Shown here piece by piece: positions 8,414-16,482 of a stretch of DNA of 30,335 bases (positions within the stretch are counted from its first letter, which is position 1; each line of letters begins with the position of its first letter). The notes below the pieces were generated by a model. That model did no database searches and was not told the DNA's origin. It saw only the letters and a program-made list of their open reading frames with translations. Source of the DNA: Flavobacterium psychrophilum (GTDB lineage Bacteria; Bacteroidota; Bacteroidia; Flavobacteriales; Flavobacteriaceae); the NCBI GenBank assembly GCA_945860385.1, contig CAMAQD010000031.1, positions 1 through 30,335 on the forward strand. Direction: 5' to 3'. Position numbers and translations under genes: made by a program.

Positions 8414-9361
8414 TTAAAATTCAAATAGTGGTTTTCCGTCCTCATTAAATTTTACAGTCATCACTCTTGCATGTCGATTTGGGTCATATAAAGGATCGCC
8501 GACAATTTCATCATAATCTCTAGCGTGGTATATTGATAATGGTGTTATATCATCTTCTGCAACCGTAAAACTATTATGACCAGGTCCAAATATTTTCTTT
8601 TCATAATCGGACTCCAGCACAGGGTTTCTTGATTTTTTCCAAGAGTTTCTGTCTAATAAATCTGATGCCTCATCTGCTTCCATCAATCCCATACAATAAC
8701 AAGCACCTGTAGCACTTGCCGAAAATGTGATATAAATTTTCCCTTTATTTTTTATAACTGCTGGACCTTCATTTACCCAAAAACCTATTCTTTCCCAATC
8801 ATAATCGGGTGTTGTAAGCATAAATTGAGCAGTTTTCAACTTAATTGGTGATTCCATTTCGGCTAAATACAAATTGGAAGCAGCAAACTGACCTCCTGTT
8901 TTTTCAGCCCAACAAAAATATCTTTTGCCGTTATTTTCGAAGACAGTACCATCTAAAGAAAAATCAATAAATGTTTTAAAATCGTCCTCTGCAGCTTGCA
9001 TCTGACCCAATTCAACCCATTCATCATTTAATGGGTCTTGACCTTTACACTCAATCACATAGGGTCTTAATTTCCAGATATCGTCCACTTCGCTAGCCGC
9101 AAAATAGACATACCATTTTCCATCCAAATAATGTATTTCAGGTGCCCAAACATGTTGGCTCATTGGTCCTGAATCGTGTTTTTTCCACACATTAAATGTC
9201 TGTGCTTCTTGCAATTCATTTAAAGTCTTTGCTCTTCTCAACTCGATTGAATCGTAGGCTGGAACAGATCCCGTAAAATAATAATATCCATCTGTGTGTT
9301 TGTAAACAAACGGATCGGCGCGTTGTTTAACAAGAAGTGATTTATTTTCAGTTGTTCCCAT
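8414..9361 (-). CDS. GH43 family arabinofuranosidase, cytoplasmic
   Basis: This 315-residue five-bladed beta-propeller glycosidase probably removes L-arabinose from the end of short arabino-oligosaccharides. Catalytic residues of GH43 are visible: Asp16 as base (QRADPFVY), Asp137 as pKa modulator (IDFSLDGTVF) and Glu198 as acid (WVNEGPAV). GPMSQHVWAPEIHYLDGKWY is the typical second blade. It has no signal peptide or lipobox, unlike the other three GH43s here, so it should act in the cytoplasm. The RADPF...YYYFTGSVPAYDSIELRRA pattern resembles exo-arabinofuranosidases of the GH43_26 type, but I cannot assign the subfamily firmly. It starts one base after the GPH transporter gene, which suggests the two act together: import of oligosaccharides, then hydrolysis. 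Confidence 0.9.
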   Translation of the reverse strand: MGTTENKSLLVKQRADPFVYKHTDGYYYFTGSVPAYDSIELRRAKTLNELQEAQTFNVWKKHDSGPMSQHVWAPEIHYLDGKWYVYFAASEVDDIWKLRPYVIECKGQDPLNDEWVELGQMQAAEDDFKTFIDFSLDGTVFENNGKRYFCWAEKTGGQFAASNLYLAEMESPIKLKTAQFMLTTPDYDWERIGFWVNEGPAVIKNKGKIYITFSASATGACYCMGLMEADEASDLLDRNSWKKSRNPVLESDYEKKIFGPGHNSFTVAEDDITPLSIYHARDYDEIVGDPLYDPNRHARVMTVKFNEDGKPLFEF

Positions 9362-9362
9362 T

Positions 9363-10703
9363 TTATATGTTCAATTTCTTTTTTATAGTTTCATAATATT
9401 CATCAGTGATTTTATATCGAAACATAAGTCCTCCCATAATCACGTGGAAAACACCCGGAATAATTGTCAACATCAAAGCAAGACCAACCAAAGTAGTTTC
9501 ATTCTGAACACCATCTGGGGTATATTCAAAAAAGTCTAGCAAGTAGCCTACAGCCGCTCCAGCAACCCCCATTCCTGCTTTTTGAGCAAAAGAAATTCCA
9601 CCAAAAGAGAGTCCAGAAACACGTTTACCTGTTTCAGCATGACCATAATCTACAGCTTCTGCAATAGCTGACCAAAAAACTGGCGCATGCAAATCGACCA
9701 CAAAAGAAAGTATAAAATAAAGCACATAGGCCAGTACCATATCTCCAGGCTTTACTGCAAAGTACATCACTAAACTAATAGCTCCAACTGCAAGTTGAGT
9801 ATATTTAAAAAGTTTTACTTTACAGTAATGTTTCGTAATATAGGTTGAAACAGGCATCGCCAATATTGCTGCTGTAACACCTGTTGCCATAAAAGTGGAC
9901 TGCACACTTGCATCACCTCCAAGGAAATACTTTGCATAGAAAATGGCTACCGATCCACGAATTACATAACCTACGGTTCCAAAGAAACAAACACCAAATA
10001 AAAGGGTCCATTGCCCATTTTTGAATAGCAATTTTAATTGCTCTGATACCGGTTTTTTATCTACTTCATGTTCTACTCGCTCTTTGGTTGTAAAAAAGCA
10101 AAATAAAAATAGTAAAGTTCCTAAAAGTGCCATAATCCCCATTGCCAATTGATATCCTCTGGCTAAATCATCTTTGCCTAGCTTTTCCGCCAAAATTGGC
10201 ACCACTATAGACACCAGAAAAGCGGCGATTTTTGCAAAGAAAAGCCTAAATCCGTTGGCACTTAAACGTTCTTTTGAGTCACTCGTCAATACACCAATTA
10301 AAGAAATATAAGGAATTGTCACCGTGGTAAACATCAGATTTACAAAAATGTAAGTGACGTAAGCATAAATCAATTTTCCTGAATAATCAAAATCGGGGGT
10401 AGTGAATGTCAAAAAAACAGAAATACCAAAAGGAACTGATAAAAACAAGAAATAAGGTCTGTATCGCCCCCATCTCGTGGTGAATTTGTCGGTTATTAAT
10501 CCCATAATAGGATCGGCTAAAGCATCGATAAATCGAACCAAGAGAAATAAAATGGCCATATCTTTGGGTTTTAACCCAAAAACATCGGTATAAAAAAACG
10601 TAATAATCAGAAACATGGAAGAGATTACAACATTGACTGCTGCATCACCGGAACCGTATCCAATTTTTTCGAAGAAGCTTAACTTTTGACTGTTAGATTT
10701 CAT
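9363..10703 (-). CDS. GPH-family (MelB-like) sugar:cation symporter
   Basis: This 446-residue inner-membrane protein with about 12 hydrophobic segments belongs to the glycoside-pentoside-hexuronide:cation symporter family, which includes MelB, XynP and UidB. The N-terminal signature FFEKIGYGSGDAAVNVV and the loop motif RFIDALADPIMGLITDKFTTRWGRYRP are diagnostic. The conserved aspartates of that motif bind the coupling cation and sugar in MelB. It probably brings arabinose or short arabino-oligosaccharides into the cytoplasm. It sits 74 bases after GH127 and one base before a cytoplasmic GH43. No operator or clear promoter is seen in front of it, so it should be read with the PUL operon. Confidence 0.93.
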   Translation of the reverse strand: MKSNSQKLSFFEKIGYGSGDAAVNVVISSMFLIITFFYTDVFGLKPKDMAILFLLVRFIDALADPIMGLITDKFTTRWGRYRPYFLFLSVPFGISVFLTFTTPDFDYSGKLIYAYVTYIFVNLMFTTVTIPYISLIGVLTSDSKERLSANGFRLFFAKIAAFLVSIVVPILAEKLGKDDLARGYQLAMGIMALLGTLLFLFCFFTTKERVEHEVDKKPVSEQLKLLFKNGQWTLLFGVCFFGTVGYVIRGSVAIFYAKYFLGGDASVQSTFMATGVTAAILAMPVSTYITKHYCKVKLFKYTQLAVGAISLVMYFAVKPGDMVLAYVLYFILSFVVDLHAPVFWSAIAEAVDYGHAETGKRVSGLSFGGISFAQKAGMGVAGAAVGYLLDFFEYTPDGVQNETTLVGLALMLTIIPGVFHVIMGGLMFRYKITDEYYETIKKKLNI

Positions 10704-10777
10704 AAATTATATTCTAAATTTTTTAAATATTCAGCAGATAAATGACTATCACTTTTGCTGTTTACAGTTTAATTATT

Positions 10778-12742
10778 CTATTTATTTTGAATCCATATTT
10801 TCATTTTTCCAACACCTCTGTTAGACCAAGAATAATAAGGAATGGCTTTGAAATTTTTAGTTTGAATGGTGTTCACACCTTCTAAAAGGTTTGGTTCTTT
10901 GGTAACTTTGAAAGTGTCATTTGCATCAATGCTGATTTTGTCAAAAGCTGTTGGATTGTCAATTTCTTCGATAGCATAAACGATTGGACCATATTCTAAG
11001 GAAACTTTTCCTTTGTTGCTTTCTACTTTTTCATTGGTAACCACTTTTTTCACTTCCATTGGGAGCTCCATTTCTATGATTTCTCCTTTTTTCCATTTTC
11101 GGCTGATGGTGATATATCCTTTATCTTCTGTATATTCGAAAGGTTTTCCGTTTATCTTCAGGAGAACTTTTGCGGAAGCGGGAATTGCATAACTGTATAA
11201 ATCTCCCGGCAAAACTTGGTTTTTCGCCCATCCCGGAATTCTTAACTTAACCGTGAATTCGCTTTCCTTTTTAGGCCAAACTGTTAGTGCAACATTACCA
11301 TCCCAAGGATAATTGGTTTGTTGTACAATTTGCAATTTGGTTTTGTCTAGTGTTATTTCAGCAGTATTTGAAGCATATAAATTGACGTAAAGCACATCTT
11401 TGGTTGTAGAATAAATCAGACCCGGAATCGAAGGAATAAATCGAATTAAGTTGGTTGGGCAACAAGAACAGTCAAACCAAGATTGACGCGTGCAAGCACC
11501 ACGATTGAATTTATAAACCCCATCCGATTCCAAAGCATTTGGATAAAAGAATTTCTTTCCGTCCAATGATAATCCGGAAATTAATCCGTTGTATAAAGAG
11601 CGTTCAATCACATCAAAATAATCTGAATTTCCAGAAATATTGTGCAGTCTGTGATTCCAATATACATTGCCAATAGCAGCACAAGTTTCGTTATAACCGG
11701 TAAGATTTGGCAATTCATAATTGTCACCAAAGGCTTCTCCTTCGGGTCTGGAACCAATTCCTCCGGTGATGTACATTTTTTTATTTACTACATTTTCCCA
11801 TAAACCATTTACGGCTTTGTAATATTCAGAATTATTTTCAATTGCAGCGATATCAGTCATTCCGGCATACATATAAACGGCTCTTACGGCATGACCTACG
11901 GCTTCTTTTTGTTGAATAACAGGAATGTCGTCTTGTGAATAAGCACCATATAATTTATGGTTATTTGGGTTTCCTCTGTTATCCAGAAAATATTTGGCCA
12001 AATTCAAATAGGCTTTATTTTTTGTGATTTGAAACAATTTTACTAAACCTGTTTCCACGATTTGATGACCTGGAACACCTTGAACTTGGTCTTTTCCATC
12101 TCCAAAAGTTTTAACCAATAAATCGGCATTTTTTATGGCAATGTCCAAGAAATTTCTCTTTCCGGTGGCTTCAAAATGTACCACGGCAGCTTCTATCATA
12201 TGTCCAGAATTGTACAATTCGTGACTAATTTGCAAGGATTCCCAACGTTTCCCTTCGATTACAGGGACCCAAGGTGCTGGCGGTTTGGCTGGATTTATGG
12301 TTCTCCAGGTCGTTAAATAGCCATCTTTTTCCTGACCAATTTTGATAATACCAATAAGTGAATCCAATAATTTTTCGAGTTTTGGATTGGGTTCACTAAT
12401 CAAGGTATTCGAAGCACCTTCGATGATTTTGTACACATCCGTATCGTCAAAAGGCATTTGCCCCTTCACGGTTCCTTCTTTTTGTTTCCCTGCAATTAAA
12501 AAATTGTCCATACGTCCTTCTTCCTCACATTTCTGAATGGCGTATTCTATGGTTTTTTCTTGTACTTTTTTTATTATTGGCAACCAAAATTCATCGGTTA
12601 TTTTAACATTTTTAATATTTACCGGCTTAATAGTGTAAGCTAGCTTTTGAGGTGTACCTGTTTCTTTTAAACGTTGTTGGCAATGTCCAAAAACGGTCAT
12701 TAATAAAGAAACTACAATTGTTATTGTTCTAATAAAGTTCAT
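10778..12742 (-). CDS. GH127 family beta-L-arabinofuranosidase, exported
   Basis: The enzyme hydrolyses beta-linked L-arabinofuranose with a zinc-bound cysteine nucleophile. The frame opens at 12784, but that would overlap the preceding gene and hide the signal peptide. Starting at 12742 gives 654 residues beginning MNFIRTITIVVSLLMTVFGH, a good export signal, two bases after the preceding stop codon. In this numbering Glu336 (PEGEAFG), Glu352 and Cys354 (YNETCA), and Cys427/Cys428 (DCSCCPTN) match Glu322, Glu338, Cys340, Cys417 and Cys418 of Bifidobacterium HypBA1, including the 16-residue Glu spacing and the E-x-C motif. The family (DUF1680) also has members with other specificities. Beta-arabinofuranose occurs in plant extensins and rhamnogalacturonan II side chains, so its presence widens the substrate range beyond linear alpha-1,5-arabinan. 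Confidence 0.92.
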   Translation of the reverse strand: MNFIRTITIVVSLLMTVFGHCQQRLKETGTPQKLAYTIKPVNIKNVKITDEFWLPIIKKVQEKTIEYAIQKCEEEGRMDNFLIAGKQKEGTVKGQMPFDDTDVYKIIEGASNTLISEPNPKLEKLLDSLIGIIKIGQEKDGYLTTWRTINPAKPPAPWVPVIEGKRWESLQISHELYNSGHMIEAAVVHFEATGKRNFLDIAIKNADLLVKTFGDGKDQVQGVPGHQIVETGLVKLFQITKNKAYLNLAKYFLDNRGNPNNHKLYGAYSQDDIPVIQQKEAVGHAVRAVYMYAGMTDIAAIENNSEYYKAVNGLWENVVNKKMYITGGIGSRPEGEAFGDNYELPNLTGYNETCAAIGNVYWNHRLHNISGNSDYFDVIERSLYNGLISGLSLDGKKFFYPNALESDGVYKFNRGACTRQSWFDCSCCPTNLIRFIPSIPGLIYSTTKDVLYVNLYASNTAEITLDKTKLQIVQQTNYPWDGNVALTVWPKKESEFTVKLRIPGWAKNQVLPGDLYSYAIPASAKVLLKINGKPFEYTEDKGYITISRKWKKGEIIEMELPMEVKKVVTNEKVESNKGKVSLEYGPIVYAIEEIDNPTAFDKISIDANDTFKVTKEPNLLEGVNTIQTKNFKAIPYYSWSNRGVGKMKIWIQNK

Positions 12743-12744
12743 CT

Positions 12745-13767
12745 TTAATCCATTGGTTTTACTGTTGGCCAACCCTCTACCCATGTAACTTCTTTTACAA
12801 TTAATTTTGGTAATGCTTTATCACTAGCATCGTACCCGTGCATAAATGTATAGTCTTTACCATCAAAAGTAAAAACGCTATTGTGCCCAACTCCATACCA
12901 GTTTTTGTTGCCTTCAATCACTAAAGATCCACCACCTTTATTAAGTTCAATACCGTTTTTATCAACATAAGGACCAGTAACGGATTTAGACCGACCAACC
13001 ATTAATTTATAAGTGCTTTTTTCACCACGACAGCAATAATCCCAAGAGTTAAATTGATAATAATAATCTCCTTTTTTAAAAATAAAAGGACCTTCAATGG
13101 CTGCATTACCTGCCTCTGCCTCTTCTGTATCGCCTTTTCGGTCTCTACTTGCGATGGCTGTCCATTCCTCTGGTTTTGCGACTTCTTTTAGATTAGCATT
13201 CAACTTTACCATTTTTAATCCACTCCAAAAAGAGCCAAATGCCAAGTAGGGCGTTCCCTTTTCATCAAAAATCAAATTGGAGTCAATGGCATTCCATAAA
13301 TCTCTGTTGGGTACCGATTGAATAACAATTCCTTGATCTTCCCATTTGTAATTTTTATCTTCTGAATTTAATGTGGTATTGATTACTAATCCAATGGCTG
13401 AGGTGTTTTTGCCAAAAGCAGATACGGAATAATATAAATAATAAATACCATTATGAAGCGTAATATCTGGAGCCCAAATATGTCCATTGAAACCCGGTGC
13501 TACGTCTAAAGCCCAAGCTGGTGATTTTGCAAAAACTGGATCAGCTTGTGTCCAGGTTTTTAAATCTTTGGATGTAAAACGTGTAATTCCAGGTCCGGTG
13601 CAAAACAAATAGTAAGTATCTCCTTGTTTTGCTACCACAGGATCGTGAGTAATTGGTCTTTTTTGAGCAAAAGAAACACTAATAACAAAAAGTGTTAGTA
13701 TAGAAAATAGTGTTTTTATAAATTTTGGATTGTGCATCATTTTTATCATTTTTAAATCTTTATTCAT
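12745..13767 (-). CDS. GH43 family endo-alpha-1,5-L-arabinanase, exported
   Basis: The 340-residue protein is a single five-bladed propeller with a signal peptide ending near SVSFA-Q. Asp42 (THDPVV), Asp162 (NAIDSNL) and Glu225 (AAIEGPF) fit the GH43 catalytic triad with the spacing of Cellvibrio Arb43A (Asp38, Asp158, Glu221; constant shift of four). GHIWAPDITLHNGIYYLYYS and GSFWSGLKM are typical of arabinanases that cut within alpha-1,5-arabinan. Methionines at positions 1, 7, 10 and 11 could all start the protein; 10 or 11 gives a more usual signal peptide length. The stop of the preceding gene is one base upstream of the first ATG. It should work in the periplasm on imported arabino-oligosaccharides. 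Confidence 0.93.
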   Translation of the reverse strand: MNKDLKMIKMMHNPKFIKTLFSILTLFVISVSFAQKRPITHDPVVAKQGDTYYLFCTGPGITRFTSKDLKTWTQADPVFAKSPAWALDVAPGFNGHIWAPDITLHNGIYYLYYSVSAFGKNTSAIGLVINTTLNSEDKNYKWEDQGIVIQSVPNRDLWNAIDSNLIFDEKGTPYLAFGSFWSGLKMVKLNANLKEVAKPEEWTAIASRDRKGDTEEAEAGNAAIEGPFIFKKGDYYYQFNSWDYCCRGEKSTYKLMVGRSKSVTGPYVDKNGIELNKGGGSLVIEGNKNWYGVGHNSVFTFDGKDYTFMHGYDASDKALPKLIVKEVTWVEGWPTVKPMD

Positions 13768-13768
13768 T

Positions 13769-14749
13769 TCAATGAATTCCTTCCGATGTCATAATTACCC
13801 GTTTCATAGTGCCATCTTCGTTATAATACAACCTATCGATACAAACTGATCTTCTGAAACTACCGCCATTCGGTTGAATTGCACCATTGTGGTAGATGAA
13901 ATAAGGAACTCCTTTGAACTCAATTATAGACTGATGATTGGTGTTTGAATTTCCAGCTAATTCATTCAAAATCCCTTTGAATTCCCAAGGTCCTTTGATG
14001 GATTTGCTCATTGCGTAGGCAATTTTTTCAGGAAATTGATAGGCATAAGATAAATAATACCAATCCTTATGCTTGTGAATCCAAGGAGCTTCAGTAAAAT
14101 TAGGCAAGCTGATGGTTTGAATTGGTCCATCTAATTCGGTCATATTCTCCTTTAGTTTTGCATAATGACAAACGGTGTTTCCCCAGAAAAGATAGGCTTG
14201 GCCATCATCATCAATATGAACTGTTGGATCAATATCGTCCCAGTCAATTTGGGTTTGTGTAGTCATGTCATTGGTAATAAGAGCTTTTCCTAAAGCATCT
14301 TTGAAAGGCCCTGTTGGACTGTCAGAAACACCAACTCCTATTGCTTTTCCTTTTATGGTTCCGTGAGAAACAGTAACGTACCAATAAAATTTTCCGTTGC
14401 GTTCGATAACTTGGGCTGCCCAAGCATCAGATGATGCCCATTTAAAATCAGTCACTTTAAGCGGTACCGGATGTTCTTGCCAATGCACCATATCCGAAGA
14501 GGAATAAACCAACCATTCGTTCATTTTATAAAAATTGAAATCGTTGGGAGCCTCATCGTGACCAGCATAGAGATACACTTTGTCCTTGTAGACCAAGGCC
14601 GCAGGATCACCAGTATATTTATCTTTAATGATTGGATTGTTGTGGTGAACCGCATTCCCATTGGCGGAAGCCTTACCTTCTTCTGGCTTAATTGTTTTAC
14701 AAGAAGAAATAAAGACCAATAGAGATATAGCTACGAGTAAGTTTTTCAT
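13769..14749 (-). CDS. GH43 family glycosidase, lipoprotein
   Basis: The frame opens at 14788, but the ATG at 14749 gives a normal lipoprotein signal, MKNLLVAISLLVFISSC, with Cys17 as the lipidated residue; the protein is then 326 residues. The GH43 triad is visible: Asp48 (TGDPAALVY), Asp174 (DDIDPTVHI) and Glu220 (NFTEAPWI). DDIDPTVHIDDDGQAYLFWGN and the C-terminal FRRSVCIDRLYYNEDG belong to the GH43 branch of arabinofuranosidases and beta-xylosidases that act on side chains or chain ends. In this operon an alpha-L-arabinofuranosidase is the best guess, but substrate cannot be read from sequence alone. It lies 99 bases after the larger GH43 gene. Confidence 0.9.
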   Translation of the reverse strand: MKNLLVAISLLVFISSCKTIKPEEGKASANGNAVHHNNPIIKDKYTGDPAALVYKDKVYLYAGHDEAPNDFNFYKMNEWLVYSSSDMVHWQEHPVPLKVTDFKWASSDAWAAQVIERNGKFYWYVTVSHGTIKGKAIGVGVSDSPTGPFKDALGKALITNDMTTQTQIDWDDIDPTVHIDDDGQAYLFWGNTVCHYAKLKENMTELDGPIQTISLPNFTEAPWIHKHKDWYYLSYAYQFPEKIAYAMSKSIKGPWEFKGILNELAGNSNTNHQSIIEFKGVPYFIYHNGAIQPNGGSFRRSVCIDRLYYNEDGTMKRVIMTSEGIH

Positions 14750-14848
14750 AAAATTATGATGGTTGTGGAAAAAAGTTTGGTTATCCAAATGCTCTTCCTA
14801 AAAGCAGAAAGAGCATTTTTTACTAACTAATCAAATATTTAAAAAAAA

Positions 14849-16471
14849 TCAATTTATTTTTTTGCCCCAAATTGGAACACCTGTCGCGGTAAGTCCTGAA
14901 TAGGTCAAGGTTACTTTTCTTGTAGCCGCTTCCCAATCCCAAGCATCACTGACTTTACATTTTATACCATTTACGGTAAGTGTTTTGTTGGCGCTGTCAT
15001 AGGACCAAGTTCCAGTGGCTGCTCCACTTACTTTTTTGTCAGCAGTCAAATATATTGTAGCCGATTTTTGGATCACTGCATATTGATAATTCATCGTAAT
15101 TTGTTCCCAAGTTCCAATGAAAGAGGCGTCAGTAAGCGTAGTTTCTGGCACAGCTGCATATCTTTCCGGATCGACTACAGGCCATCCATCTTCTGTCCAT
15201 TTTATGGCACGAACATGTCCCATCATCAGCGCATTTGACGCATTGACACCGGGTACATCTTTTGGCAAACGCGCCTGAGAAGCATAATACCATTGTTTGG
15301 TATCAGGATTTTGAAAAACGGAACAATGCGAAAATCCAACCCATCCTGTGTGACCATTAAAGCTATAAGGATGTGTAAGCATTGGCCAACAATCCGCACC
15401 GTTAGTTACATTAGCACCATTGATTCCCAAGAAAGGTCCTGTAATACTTTTGGAACGGCAAACTCTCGTGTTGTAAGGAACATCAAGTCCGTCATAGGCT
15501 AAGAAAAGATAATAATATTGTGTATCTGGATTGTATATAATCTCAGGCCCTTCGGAACCTTGCCAACGACTTGTAGCACTTCGCGATGCGATGCGAGTTC
15601 CATAATCGCTAAGTGTTTTTAATTGGTCAGGTTTTCCAGTGGTTGGATTCAATTTCAGAGCTGCAATACCCGAATGCCAAGAACCATAAATTAAGTATTG
15701 ATCGCTTTCTGGAGTAATAATTAATGTTGGGTCGATGGCGTTAAATTTGAAATAAGCATTTTCCCAATTTCTGGAACCTGTAAAAGAATAGGGTTTTAAT
15801 CCATCGGGCTCAGAGCATACTACCATTCCTTTGTCAACCCAAACATTTGTGGCTAAATCATCTGATTCTGCCAATCCTATAAAAGCTCTTTCTGACCAAG
15901 AAAATGTAAAATCGGTACCTACAATTGGTTCGTCAGCTACAATACTATAATACATACGGTATTTGCTACCCACTTTTTTAATATAAGGAGCCCAATACCC
16001 GTATCTTGGATTTGTAATTGCAGGTAATGCTGGAAGCATTCGCGCTCTTTTATTGTTTAAAGAATCTTTTACCCAAGCAGGAGCTGTTACCATTGCCGAT
16101 CCCATATATTCCCATGTAACAAGGTCTTTGGAGCGTCGGTAAGGAAAATGCCCGTGACCATCGTGTGCATTTCCATAGGAAGCATCAGTTTGATACATGT
16201 AGTAATACTCTCCACATTTTTCTACCGAAGGGTCATGAACATTGGCTAAATTCCATTGTGAATTAGTACTCCAAGAAGCTATAGATATGTAATTATCCGA
16301 ATAAGTAGGCCCAGCAAATGTTGGTACAACTGGCGGAACTACAACTGGTGGAACTACAACTGGCGGAACTGGCGCGGGAGTATCCTCTCCAGAACAGCTA
16401 CTTACAGATACTACCAATAAAAACAGTACTAGATAAGGTACTAATTTTAAAATGGAATTCAATTTTTTCAT
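14849..16471 (-). CDS. GH43 family endo-arabinanase with C-terminal beta domain, surface lipoprotein
   Basis: This 540-residue enzyme has a lipoprotein signal (VVSVSSC, Cys26), a proline/valine-rich linker at about 32-50, a GH43 propeller at about 68-440 and a beta-rich C-terminal domain from about 445. The triad is Asp80 (NVHDPSVEK), Asp247 (NAIDPTLII) and Glu307 (GSEGPEIIY). The C-terminal domain (FIGTWEQITMNYQY ... GVPIWGKK) resembles the extra domain of the larger extracellular endo-arabinanases. Its place next to SusC/D, the lipid anchor and the long linker suggest it sits on the outer surface and makes the first cuts in polymeric arabinan. The linker is encoded by three 15-bp DNA repeats. 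Confidence 0.93.
   Translation of the reverse strand: MKKLNSILKLVPYLVLFLLVVSVSSCSGEDTPAPVPPVVVPPVVVPPVVPTFAGPTYSDNYISIASWSTNSQWNLANVHDPSVEKCGEYYYMYQTDASYGNAHDGHGHFPYRRSKDLVTWEYMGSAMVTAPAWVKDSLNNKRARMLPALPAITNPRYGYWAPYIKKVGSKYRMYYSIVADEPIVGTDFTFSWSERAFIGLAESDDLATNVWVDKGMVVCSEPDGLKPYSFTGSRNWENAYFKFNAIDPTLIITPESDQYLIYGSWHSGIAALKLNPTTGKPDQLKTLSDYGTRIASRSATSRWQGSEGPEIIYNPDTQYYYLFLAYDGLDVPYNTRVCRSKSITGPFLGINGANVTNGADCWPMLTHPYSFNGHTGWVGFSHCSVFQNPDTKQWYYASQARLPKDVPGVNASNALMMGHVRAIKWTEDGWPVVDPERYAAVPETTLTDASFIGTWEQITMNYQYAVIQKSATIYLTADKKVSGAATGTWSYDSANKTLTVNGIKCKVSDAWDWEAATRKVTLTYSGLTATGVPIWGKKIN
16326..16370. repeat. Three tandem 15-bp repeats encoding a Pro/Val linker
   Basis: ACAACTGGCGGAACT occurs three times in a row, with one base change in the middle copy. 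On the minus strand it encodes a VPPVV-type linker between the lipid anchor and the GH43 domain. Linker length could change by repeat slippage without shifting the frame. Confidence 0.8.
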
Positions 16472-16482
16472 TTTTATCTTTT

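Noticed and set aside
12743..12784. Longer N-terminus for the GH127 gene
   Set aside because: It would overlap the preceding gene and bury the signal peptide behind 14 residues; the ATG at 12742 is a better start.
13675..13696. AACACT-N10-AGTGTT inside the signal peptide region of a GH43 gene
   Set aside because: The half-sites are in the opposite order and the spacing differs from the operator family; it lies within coding sequence with no promoter nearby.
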